In this document: positions 33,758 through 41,596 of the stretch, piece by piece
Layout of the letters: each line of letters starts with the position of its first letter
Position numbering within the stretch: position 1 is the first letter of the stretch
Assembly (NCBI GenBank): GCA_040905145.1
Contig: JBBDSC010000207.1
Span: forward strand, 15,669-79,668
Length of the DNA stretch: 64,000 nucleotides
Direction of reading: 5' to 3'
Origin: DATGMS01 sp040905145
GTDB taxonomy: Bacteria; Bacteroidota; Bacteroidia; Cytophagales; Cyclobacteriaceae
The notes under the pieces: model-generated
Database searches by the model: none
What the model was told of the DNA's origin: nothing
What the model saw: the letters and a program-made list of their open reading frames with translations, nothing else
Made by a program: the position numbers and the translations under genes

Positions 33758-34387
33758 TTACTCCCCCATGATTATATGATTAGCAATATGATCCTTTACC
33801 CGCTGATCATGCGTCACAATGACAAGGAGGGCATTAAGTTTTCTCGACTGGATCTGTAAAAGTTGGATGACCAATTGTGCATTTTCATCATCCAGGCTAG
33901 CCGTAGGTTCATCTGCCAGGATGACCTTTGGCCTGTTTGCCAAGGCTCTGGCAATGGATACCCGTTGCGCCTCACCTTCGCTTAAGGTATAAGTTTTTGC
34001 ATTTCCTTTATCCTCCATACCGAGATCCCGTAATAGCTCCTGGACGGCATTGGAAGTTTCATTCCCTACAAAATAATTGGCTAACTTTATATTTTCCTCC
34101 ACAGTCAAAGGCTTGAGCAAATGCGGCTTTTGAAAGACTATCCCAATATTCTCCCCCCTAAATTTATCCAACTCAGCCCCTTCCAATTCATAAATAGGCA
34201 CCCCGTTTACTATCACTTCTCCCCTGCTTGGAGGGAGTAAACCTCCGAGAATGTTCAGCATGGTCGTCTTGCCACTCCCGGATTTTCCTAAAATAAGCAA
34301 TTCATCCCCACTGGTTAAAGAAAGATCGTCTATGGAAAACTGATTCGACTCATTATAGTGAAATCTGATGTTCTTCGTTAAAAGCAT
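33758..34387 (-). CDS. ABC transporter ATPase, LolD/MacB type
   Basis: 209 residues from the ATG at 34387 (MLLTKNIRFHYNE); the longer frame to 34453 overlaps the kinase gene. It has Walker A GKSGSGKTT, Q-loop VFQKPHLL, a signature reading LSEGEAQRVSIARAL (LSEGE for LSGGQ), Walker B VILADEPTASLD and the switch His in VTHD. It pairs with the FtsX-type permease that follows. Confidence 0.9.
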   Translation of the reverse strand: MLLTKNIRFHYNESNQFSIDDLSLTSGDELLILGKSGSGKTTMLNILGGLLPPSRGEVIVNGVPIYELEGAELDKFRGENIGIVFQKPHLLKPLTVEENIKLANYFVGNETSNAVQELLRDLGMEDKGNAKTYTLSEGEAQRVSIARALANRPKVILADEPTASLDDENAQLVIQLLQIQSRKLNALLVIVTHDQRVKDHIANHIIMGE

Positions 34388-34391
34388 TATA

Positions 34392-35603
34392 CTATTTTTT
34401 ATTGACTGGAATGGAAACTTTACATATAGTTCCTTTCTTGGTATCACTTTCAAATTCTATTTCCCCACCAGTCAAATCAATGCACTTTTTAACAATAGAC
34501 AAACCCAGGCCTGAACCTTCAGTGGTACCCACATTTTTGGCTCTAAAAAAGCGGTCAAAAAGTTGATACTGTTCAGATTTAGGAATTCCTATCCCCGAAT
34601 CTTTTACAGTGGATTTAAGCAGATTTCCTTCAAACCATACTTTAAAATCCACCACTCCTCCATTTTTGGAATATTTCGCCGCATTGGAAAGTAGGTTGTC
34701 AAAAATTTGATATAAACAATCCATATCCGAAGTGATTATTTTTGGCGGCTTATCAAAAGTTGTTTGGATGGTTACTTCATTATCTATCCCTGCTTTAACT
34801 ACATCCACTACCTCATTGAAAAATGCAGAGGTATAGATTTTGGTGGGTTTATAATTCATTTTCTCCGCATCGGCTTTACCAAAAAAGAGGATACTGGTAA
34901 GCAAGCTGTTTAAATTCCTTGCTGAATTTTCGATTTTGGAGGAATGTTTTGATATTTTAGCTTTGAAAGGATGATCTTTTTCCACATATTGTTTTAACAG
35001 CTGGGCCGAGCTTAAGATGGAAGTTAGTGGCGTTTTGAACCCATGGGATACATTTTGAACAATCCGGGATTTAAGCTCGCTCAACTCAATTTCCTTCTCC
35101 AATGCTTTCTGAAGGTCTTTATTGGCCTCATTCAGATCAGCTGTACGCTGCCTGACCTTTTCTTCCAATATATTGTTCAGGTTTTGAAGCTCCTTCTCCT
35201 TTCTGTCCTTAAAAATGGCCAATTCAATGACCATATTCAGTTCCCTAATATTGAAGGGCTTGATCACATAGGCGCTTGGATTGGTTCCAGCAACCTTCTG
35301 TAAGGTCTCAGAATCAGAGCTGGCCGTGAGATAAACGACTGGAATTTTAAATTTTTCATTTATAATTTCCGTCGTTTTGATTCCATCCAGCTTCCCCGCA
35401 AGGTTAATATCCATCATTACGATATCTGCCTTTTTATTTTCAAGGATATCCAGCGCCATTTCTCCTGAATCAGCCATCCCTATAATTTCGTGATGATTTT
35501 TTTCCAAAGCTTTTTTCAGCAATAGGGCAGAAACAGTATCATCTTCAGTAATTAATATTTTCAGAGAAAACATCGGCAATTTTTTTGTTAATTTATTTGT
35601 CAT
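34392..35603 (-). CDS. response regulator-histidine kinase hybrid with H-box variant
   Basis: 403 residues: a receiver domain (residues about 14-130; phospho-acceptor Asp in IVMMDINLAG, Lys in YVIKPFN), a coiled coil, a HisKA segment and a HATPase domain (N-box DNLLSNAAKYS, G1 DSGIGIP, G2 GSGLGLSIVKK). The H-box reads VSHGFKTPLTS where HE is near universal: Gly replaces the acidic residue after the His (GGG codon for an expected GAG). Start ATG 35603 overlaps the previous kinase stop; ATG 35573 (MFSLKILITEDD) is equally possible. Paired with the kinase upstream. Confidence 0.87.
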   Translation of the reverse strand: MTNKLTKKLPMFSLKILITEDDTVSALLLKKALEKNHHEIIGMADSGEMALDILENKKADIVMMDINLAGKLDGIKTTEIINEKFKIPVVYLTASSDSETLQKVAGTNPSAYVIKPFNIRELNMVIELAIFKDRKEKELQNLNNILEEKVRQRTADLNEANKDLQKALEKEIELSELKSRIVQNVSHGFKTPLTSILSSAQLLKQYVEKDHPFKAKISKHSSKIENSARNLNSLLTSILFFGKADAEKMNYKPTKIYTSAFFNEVVDVVKAGIDNEVTIQTTFDKPPKIITSDMDCLYQIFDNLLSNAAKYSKNGGVVDFKVWFEGNLLKSTVKDSGIGIPKSEQYQLFDRFFRAKNVGTTEGSGLGLSIVKKCIDLTGGEIEFESDTKKGTICKVSIPVNKK

Positions 35604-36984
35604 AATCCTGTCTCCCTTTAAGGGGTAAAATAACGCTTACAATCGTACCTTGTCCTTTTTTGCTTTCTATTCTGATTTCCCCGGACAACAGGTCTATAAG
35701 ATTTTTGGTGATCGTTAACCCAAGTCCTGAACCCTCAAATTCCCTATTATAGCCGACACTTTCCTGTTCAAAAGGATTAAACAATTTTTTAAGGTATGTC
35801 TCACTTATGCCAATTCCTTTATCCTGCACGCAAAGAAAAAGGTGATCATTCTGACTTTCCAACTTGATCTGGATGAGCCCGCTATCGGAATATTTGATAG
35901 CGTTCCCAACAATGTTATTTATTATCAGTTCAAAATACCTTTTATCAATCTTGGCAATAAAGGGTTTGGTTTCATATTTGGCCGTTATCAGTAACCCCTT
36001 CTTTATGGCCAATGATTTCAGAGGCATTAAGGTTTTGGAAAGGAAATCATTAATATTGGTTTCCTCCAATATCACCTCCATATTATTTGCCTCAATACGG
36101 GACATATCCAATATATTGTTGATCGTATCGAGGAGCCTCTCCCCACTTTGCATGATAATCTCCAGCTGGGCCACCAATTCAGCATTATGGCTGTTCCTTA
36201 ATATAATATTGGCTGTGCTTCCGAGTATCCCATTTAAGGGAGTCCTGATTTCATGGCTCATGTTAGATAGAAAGCTTGTCTTCAGCTTATTGGCTTCTTC
36301 CGCTTTTTCTTTTGCTTCTTTCAGCCCCTGTTCATATTCCCTTTTGCCAGAAATGTCCCTGAATACATTTAAAATTGCCTTTTCCCCTTTATAGTCCGTA
36401 TCAATTCTATTCACAAACAATTCAATGTCCCTCTCCCCGGATTTAAATGGCATTTGTAGTTCTATGGTAAATCCTTTCCCATTGGATTCATTAAGGCCTG
36501 GAATTACCAGGGACTGATAGAAACTGTAAAATTTAGGGCAACTAAATACTTCACTAAAATTTTCCTTATACAATTGGTCAGGTGAAACACCTGCCATTTT
36601 GCTGAAAAGGGGATTGATGGCAATTATTTCCCCTCCATCAGCTAGCAATAATAAGCCATCCTGTAAACTGTCCCAAACATTTCTGAACGGCTCTTCTGTA
36701 GACTTTATTGCCTTAATTTTCTTTTCAATGGCTTTATTTAATCTCTTTTTGTCCCTGGATTTGCTCAACAAGGCATTCAGCACCATGCCCATTCCCATGA
36801 AAAGCAATAACACTAAGATAATAAACCAAGTTTGAAGATAATAGGGAGCAGCAACAGAAATTGCCTGGGAATAGATGCTATCCACATGGAATCGGCTTCC
36901 AAACCTTAAATCTACCATAAAGGGTGCGAAAAACCCTAAAACATATGTGGGCAAGAAAAGAAAGCACCCTATTATATTATTCAT
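35593..36984 (-). CDS. PAS-containing sensor histidine kinase, possibly lacking its sensor domain
   Basis: 463 residues. The N-terminal ~50 residues hold one hydrophobic segment and a short outside loop ending VAAPYYLQTW, then a membrane span (FIILVLLLFMGMGMVL), a PAS domain (EPFRNVWDSLQDGLLLLADGGEIIAINPLF), HisKA with a normal H-box (MSHEIRTPLNG) and HATPase (NNIVGNAIKYS, DKGIGIS, GSGLGLTITKN). The PYYLQTW-span junction looks like the end of a Y_Y_Y-type extracellular sensor, suggesting that a longer sensor region was lost. Divergent from sucD. Confidence 0.85.
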   Translation of the reverse strand: MNNIIGCFLFLPTYVLGFFAPFMVDLRFGSRFHVDSIYSQAISVAAPYYLQTWFIILVLLLFMGMGMVLNALLSKSRDKKRLNKAIEKKIKAIKSTEEPFRNVWDSLQDGLLLLADGGEIIAINPLFSKMAGVSPDQLYKENFSEVFSCPKFYSFYQSLVIPGLNESNGKGFTIELQMPFKSGERDIELFVNRIDTDYKGEKAILNVFRDISGKREYEQGLKEAKEKAEEANKLKTSFLSNMSHEIRTPLNGILGSTANIILRNSHNAELVAQLEIIMQSGERLLDTINNILDMSRIEANNMEVILEETNINDFLSKTLMPLKSLAIKKGLLITAKYETKPFIAKIDKRYFELIINNIVGNAIKYSDSGLIQIKLESQNDHLFLCVQDKGIGISETYLKKLFNPFEQESVGYNREFEGSGLGLTITKNLIDLLSGEIRIESKKGQGTIVSVILPLKGRQDYDK

Positions 36985-37063
36985 ACCTTTATCTACCAGT
37001 CTGCTAAAATTAGAAAAAGAATTGAACAGTATAAATTAAATTGAGAATGTTTGCTATTTCTTT

Positions 37064-37092
37064 TTGACAAAGGGCTTATTCTTTTATTTTTG
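37064..37092 (+). promoter_or_regulatory. sucD promoter (-33 TTG, -7 TATTTTTG)
   Basis: TTG at 37064-37066 and TATTTTTG at 37085-37092 are separated by 18 bp, close to the Bacteroidota sigma-ABfr layout. The ATG follows 23 bp after the -7 element. Confidence 0.65.
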
Positions 37093-37115
37093 TGTTAAAT
37101 TTTAATAATCGCATT

Positions 37116-37997
37116 ATGAGTGTTTTGGTAAATAAAAATTCTAAAGTAATTGTGCAGGGTTTTACAGGAACTGAGGGTTCCTTCCATGCGCAGCAAATGA
37201 TAGAATACGGTACAAATGTAGTAGGTGGTGTAACTCCTGGAAAAGGGGGGGGCAAGCATCTTGAAAAACCTGTTTACAATTCCGTTGAGGAGGCAGTGCA
37301 GGCTACCGGTGCCAACACTTCCATCATTTTTGTTCCACCAGCTTTTGCAGCTGATGCCATCATGGAAGCAGCCGAGGCTGGGATCAAGGTGATCATTGCG
37401 ATTACAGAAGGGATCCCCGTTAAGGACATGCTGAAAGTTAAACCTTACATTCAAGCAAGGGGAGTCACCCTTATTGGCCCCAATTGTCCGGGAGTAATTA
37501 CCCCTGGGGAAGCAAAAGTTGGGATTATGCCTGGATTTGTTTTCAGGCAAGGACGCATAGGAATAGTTTCCAAATCAGGAACACTTACCTACGAGGCAGC
37601 TGATCAGGTGGCAAAAGCCGGCCTTGGCGTATCCACTGCCATTGGCATTGGTGGAGATCCCATCATTGGTACTTCTACCAAACAAGCGGTTCAGTTATTA
37701 ATGGAAGACCCTGAAACGGATGCCATTGTAATGATCGGAGAAATAGGTGGGAACTATGAAGCCGAAGCCGCAAAATGGATCAGGGAAAACGGCAACAAGA
37801 AACCTGTAGTTGGCTTTATAGCCGGACAAACTGCGCCTCCAGGCCGGAGGATGGGCCATGCCGGAGCTATTGTTGGTGGCGCCGATGATACCGCAGAGGC
37901 CAAAATGAGAATTATGAGGGAAAATGGCATCGAAGTAGCAGAATCCCCTGCTGAGATCGGAGCAGTAATGGCAAAAGCCCTTGGTGTAGATGCTTAA
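37116..37997 (+). CDS. sucD: succinate-CoA ligase, alpha subunit
   Basis: 293 residues from the ATG at 37116 (MSVLVNKNSKVIVQGFTG); the earlier in-frame start overlaps the promoter. It has the CoA-binding fold (GFTGTEGSFHAQQM), a TPGKGG loop, FVPPAFAADAIMEA, GPNCPGVITPGEAKVGIMPG and the phospho-His loop GQTAPPGRRMGHAGAIVGG. It makes succinyl-CoA or ATP/GTP in the TCA cycle together with SucC, which is not in the window. Functionally it connects with methylmalonyl-CoA mutase, whose product is succinyl-CoA. Confidence 0.96.
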   Translation: MSVLVNKNSKVIVQGFTGTEGSFHAQQMIEYGTNVVGGVTPGKGGGKHLEKPVYNSVEEAVQATGANTSIIFVPPAFAADAIMEAAEAGIKVIIAITEGIPVKDMLKVKPYIQARGVTLIGPNCPGVITPGEAKVGIMPGFVFRQGRIGIVSKSGTLTYEAADQVAKAGLGVSTAIGIGGDPIIGTSTKQAVQLLMEDPETDAIVMIGEIGGNYEAEAAKWIRENGNKKPVVGFIAGQTAPPGRRMGHAGAIVGGADDTAEAKMRIMRENGIEVAESPAEIGAVMAKALGVDA

Positions 37998-38032
37998 TCT
38001 CTAATATTATAAACATCTCTTCACCTGGACAA

Positions 38033-38152
38033 GCCAGAACCAATTATGGAATGGTGGAAAAATGGGCTATCTTTTCCCTGTTCCTATCATCAACAGCATT
38101 ATCACCCCAAATTACTTCTTCCATTCCATTTTTCCACTATTCCCTGTCTGGC
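38033..38152. repeat. long imperfect inverted repeat downstream of sucD
   Basis: Left arm 38033-38066 (GCCAGA ... GGAATGGTGGAAAAATGG) pairs with right arm 38121-38152 (CCATTTTTCCACTATTCC ... TCTGGC), with a 54-base loop. Related GGAAxxxTGGAA units recur at 48376-48428. Its function is unknown; it could fold as a transcript hairpin. Confidence 0.65.
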
Positions 38153-38170
38153 AAAAATTGACAGGAATGA

Positions 38171-38200
38171 AAAAGGAGGCCCCCACAAAGGGTCTCTTTT
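38171..38200 (+). terminator. imperfect hairpin terminator
   Basis: AAAAAGGAGGCCC, CCACAAA and GGGTCTCTTTT form a stem with G-U pairs and a T-run, 175 bp after sucD and before the SDR gene. Confidence 0.45.
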
Positions 38201-38253
38201 AAATTTTGAGGCATTCCTCTGAGCTTGGTATATTATTTGAGCCTTTTCCGCCT

Positions 38254-39069
38254 ATGAATGGAAACAACATCTTAAAACCGCTGGCGAACCAAACCGCTAT
38301 TGTAACCGGTGCTAGTTCAGGTATTGGTCAGGCAATAGCCATTGAATTGGGAAAGGCTGGTGCCAATGTCCTTATCAATTACCATAGTGATGAAGAAGGT
38401 GCCAAACAAACGCAAAAAGAAATAGAAAACGCGAAGGGCAAATGCCTGATCATGCAAGGGGACATTGGTGACCCGGATGAGGTGGCCCGGATATTTTCGG
38501 AAACAAAAAAAGCTTTTGGGAAATTACACCTTCTTGTCAGCAATGCAGGTATCCAAAAAGATAAAGCATTCACTGAAATGTCTTTTGAAGAATGGGACAA
38601 AGTGATCAAAACAAATTTATATGGGGCTTTCCTATCTGCACAGACCGCTGCAAAAACATTTATGGCCCAGGGAGTCGATGAGGAGATATCAAAAGCCGCC
38701 GGGAAGATCTTCTTTATCAGTTCCGTGCATGACATCATTCCTTGGGCAGGAAGGGTCAATTACACGTCCAGTAAGGGCGGGCTAAAAATGATGATGGAAT
38801 CCATTGCACAAGAACTTGCCCCTCATAAAATCCGCGTAAACAGCGTCTCTCCAGGAGCTATAAAAACATCCATCAATGAAAGCGAATGGAAAGATGAAGA
38901 AGGAAAAAAGAAAATGATGGCCCAAATTCCATATGGAAGGATAGGGGATCCCGAGGACATCGCAAAAGCCGTACGTTGGCTGGCTTCCGATGAAGCGGAT
39001 TATATCACTGGGACTACCCTTTATGTGGATGGGGGAATGACTCTATATCCTTCATTTGCCCAGGAGTAA
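38254..39069 (+). CDS. SDR oxidoreductase, glucose 1-dehydrogenase-like
   Basis: 271 residues from the ATG at 38254 (MNGNNILKPL); the 38206 frame adds an unlikely lead. It has the classical SDR set: GASSGIGQAI, NAGIQ, active-site Ser in FISSVHD, YTSSK (Tyr and Lys of YxxxK), and the C-terminal YITGTTLYVDGGMTLYPSF, which is typical of glucose 1-dehydrogenase-type enzymes. It likely oxidises a sugar or polyol with NAD(P). No operon partner. Confidence 0.9.
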   Translation: MNGNNILKPLANQTAIVTGASSGIGQAIAIELGKAGANVLINYHSDEEGAKQTQKEIENAKGKCLIMQGDIGDPDEVARIFSETKKAFGKLHLLVSNAGIQKDKAFTEMSFEEWDKVIKTNLYGAFLSAQTAAKTFMAQGVDEEISKAAGKIFFISSVHDIIPWAGRVNYTSSKGGLKMMMESIAQELAPHKIRVNSVSPGAIKTSINESEWKDEEGKKKMMAQIPYGRIGDPEDIAKAVRWLASDEADYITGTTLYVDGGMTLYPSFAQE

Positions 39070-39095
39070 AAGGAATAATTTTTACGATCATTTTT

Positions 39096-39521
39096 TTAAA
39101 ATTTTACTGACTCAAAAATTTTCCTGATTCTATCTTCATTCTTGATGTCTCTGCCGAAAAGATTGAATTTGTTCTGGCTATCTACTTCAATGTACACCCC
39201 TATAATCCCTTCTCCTTTCTTGATCGGAAGTACGATCAGCGCTGGTTTACCGTCTATAGAGGTGGTAATCCGTCTGTGCGTTTCCGTGGTTTCGTTCTGG
39301 AAGTCATAGGAATACCAGCCATAGTCATAGGCCAATTCATCCTTCCCATTGGTTATCCCTCCTACTATTGAATCATATCCTTGACTGGAAAAGCTTTCCC
39401 AATTATTGGGCACCTTTAAGGTGAACACCTCAAAATCCAAGGTCTTATATTTCAGATCAACATTTATACAGCTGAAAAGCAGCAGCGGAAAAAGAAAAAT
39501 TAATTGAATGGGCTTTTTCAT
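39096..39521 (-). CDS. hypothetical lipoprotein
   Basis: 141 residues from the ATG at 39521, which gives a standard lipoprotein signal (KPIQLIFLFPLLLFSC). The body (FEVFTLKVPNNWESFSSQGYDSIVGGITN, IYGW-like aromatic strand pairs, DGKPALIVLPIKKGEG, EDRIRKIFESVKF) resembles the PsbP/DUF1795-type fold of small secreted proteins with an N-terminal VPxxW. No function assigned. Convergent with the SDR gene, 26 bp apart. Confidence 0.75.
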   Translation of the reverse strand: MKKPIQLIFLFPLLLFSCINVDLKYKTLDFEVFTLKVPNNWESFSSQGYDSIVGGITNGKDELAYDYGWYSYDFQNETTETHRRITTSIDGKPALIVLPIKKGEGIIGVYIEVDSQNKFNLFGRDIKNEDRIRKIFESVKF

Positions 39522-39653
39522 TGTTTTAGTCTTTACTATTTTTTCCGTTCCCATAAGGTTCAAGGGGATTCTTCTATAAACATCTGAGTTCTCAAGAACG
39601 CCAATATCATTAGGAAGACAATATAATTTTCACTGTAATGATCTTCTTAAAGC

Positions 39654-39677
39654 AACGGTATGAGCGGATTATTAGTT
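39654..39677. repeat. 24-bp direct repeat, left copy
   Basis: The 24-base sequence beginning AACGGTATGAGCGGATTA is repeated exactly at 41490-41513. Similarity continues about 30 bases further in both copies, with small gaps (AGTCGGAATAT versus AGCCGGATAT). The pair encloses an AT-rich two-gene segment. Confidence 0.85.
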
Positions 39678-39757
39678 TTAAGTTGAAATTTAGTCGGAAT
39701 ATCAGCAGAATTAAATTATATTTGGGCTAAACTTTTTTAAAATAATTTTTTTAACCA

Positions 39758-40342
39758 ATGCATAATAAAAAAATCAAACATTCCTTATTGTGGGTCTTTT
39801 ATTTAACCAGTGTTTTTTTTGTGGTTTCTTTACTGTTTTCCCGTTTTATACGAGAACCGTACCCATCAGTCAATATGCCTACATTCTCTAAAAGTGGAAT
39901 TAACAATGGAGTAGTTCCGGCAATTTCTTTAGAGGGTGTTTATTATAGAGGTGGAGAACAAATTTGGAAAGGAAACTTACGTGAAATTTTTGGTGATGTT
40001 CCAGAAGGTATTTATATAAACAATATGCGCTTCATCTTTTTTAACGAAAGAGGAAAAAGCAGCAAGGAGGGGAATATGCTGCGCAAAAAACTTTTTTCTA
40101 TACTTCCAGGAGGAGAGAAACTTTTTGTTTTGCTCAATCAATGGGTAAAAAATCAGGTAGTTGGCGATGCAGAACATGAAATTGCAGAATTATTATGTAG
40201 AAGGAAACCTACTGATATTGTTGATGCAGATGCTTTTGAGGTATTGGAATATACAGAATACTATGATCTGATAGAAGGACTTATAGAACGTGATTTGGTC
40301 CGCAGTAAAAAACTTCAATTTCCACTAGGATGCAATCATTAA
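39758..40342 (+). CDS. hypothetical membrane-anchored protein of AT-rich island
   Basis: 194 residues: an N-terminal anchor (LLWVFYLTSVFFVVSLLFSRF) and a soluble domain (SLEGVYYRGGEQIWKGNLREIFGDVPEGIYINNMRFIFFNERG, AEHEIAELLCRRK). No family was recognised. It overlaps the following multi-span gene by 13 bases, so the two form a unit. Codons are visibly richer in A and T at third positions than in flanking genes. Confidence 0.65.
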   Translation: MHNKKIKHSLLWVFYLTSVFFVVSLLFSRFIREPYPSVNMPTFSKSGINNGVVPAISLEGVYYRGGEQIWKGNLREIFGDVPEGIYINNMRFIFFNERGKSSKEGNMLRKKLFSILPGGEKLFVLLNQWVKNQVVGDAEHEIAELLCRRKPTDIVDADAFEVLEYTEYYDLIEGLIERDLVRSKKLQFPLGCNH

Positions 40343-41418
40343 ACAAGGTTATAAACAATTGGCTTTTAAATACTTGGAAGCCAACCTTATTCCATTTAGG
40401 ATTAACGAGAATCCTGTTTTGCATGGGGCTGTTCTTTTTAGGACTTCCTGAATTCTCTGGTATTTCAACCCGTGAGATCGTTTTCTTCGACCCCCCTCCA
40501 GGTTTGTCTAAATTTATTGGACCTATAGTTTCTGAATCTTTTTGGTGGTTTTTTGATTTGTTGATTAGAATTATTTTTGTAGCATTATTATTCGGCTACA
40601 AAACCAAAATTTCATCTTTTTTATTTGGATCTTTTTTAATTTTTGGATACACTTATTTATTTAGCTATGGCAAGATCGACCATGATATATATGCGGTAAT
40701 CTTCCCGTTAATCATGGCATTTTCCAATTGGGGTTCTGCTTTTTCTATAGATGCTTTGCTGAGGAAAAAAAGGGAGATTAAGCCACAGGGTTGGACGCTA
40801 TCCTATCTTTCCTTTATTTTAGGTTGGGGATATTTTACAGCAGGAATACCTAAGCTGCTAGCGGGTTGGCTGGACCCATACAACTCTACAACTGCTGGCT
40901 TTATTCTGCGCAAATTTTATCTCGGGGAAAATAATATTTATTTGGTAAAATTATTTGCCCATATCGATAACCTACTGATCTATAAAATAATGGATTACGG
41001 AACGCTAGTTTTTGAATTGGGTTTTATTTTGACCATATTTTCTTCCCGCTGGTTTTTCAAAGCTTTGGGGGTGGCTACCACTTTTCATTTGGGGGTATTG
41101 TTAACTTTGAATATCGCGTTTTCAATGCACCTGTTGGTTTTTATGCCTTTTCTTCTAATTTACCATTTTGAAAATGAGTCAGTGATGGTTGAAAACACTA
41201 AAAAATTTCTCATGAGTTTTATAAAGCCGATAATTGGGTCTGGCCTTGTTTTGGGGATATTGATAATTATAAATTTCAATCCTTTCTTATGGATACCTTA
41301 TAGAAGCCATTTTTTACTGTTCGTATTATGTTTATTTTCCATGCTGATGTTGTTGCCTAAAGCATGGTTAAAGTTTCTACCATCCAAAAAAGAGGCCTCT
41401 TTTGAGGGATTTTCATAA
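40330..41418 (+). CDS. HTTM-like multi-span membrane protein
   Basis: 362 residues with around eight to nine membrane spans. The pattern WKPTLFHLGLTRILFCMGLF near the start, GKIDHDIYAVIFPLIMAFSNWG, FILGWGYFTAGIPKLL and KALGVATTFHLGVLLTLNIAFSMHLLVFMPFLLIY resembles HTTM (vitamin K-dependent carboxylase-like) proteins of Bacteroidota. Conserved His residues sit in spans (DHD, FHLG, MHLL). The role in bacteria is unsettled. Second gene of the direct-repeat island and probably the partner of the anchored protein before it. Confidence 0.75.
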   Translation: MQSLNKVINNWLLNTWKPTLFHLGLTRILFCMGLFFLGLPEFSGISTREIVFFDPPPGLSKFIGPIVSESFWWFFDLLIRIIFVALLFGYKTKISSFLFGSFLIFGYTYLFSYGKIDHDIYAVIFPLIMAFSNWGSAFSIDALLRKKREIKPQGWTLSYLSFILGWGYFTAGIPKLLAGWLDPYNSTTAGFILRKFYLGENNIYLVKLFAHIDNLLIYKIMDYGTLVFELGFILTIFSSRWFFKALGVATTFHLGVLLTLNIAFSMHLLVFMPFLLIYHFENESVMVENTKKFLMSFIKPIIGSGLVLGILIIINFNPFLWIPYRSHFLLFVLCLFSMLMLLPKAWLKFLPSKKEASFEGFS

Positions 41419-41489
41419 CCCATGCTTTAAATCAAAGATATCTTTAATATCCTCTTTTTACTCTTAAATATTCTTCAATTTTGTATCTT

Positions 41490-41513
41490 AACGGTATGAG
41501 CGGATTATTAGTT
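41490..41513. repeat. 24-bp direct repeat, right copy
   Basis: Exact copy of 39654-39677, in the same orientation, lying between the HTTM-like gene and the GH13 gene. Confidence 0.85.
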
Positions 41514-41596
41514 AAATTGGAATATAGCCGGATATGAGTAATATTCAACAATGAGTTGCCTGGAAATCGTAAACCTTTAATTAAACATCCTCAAAT

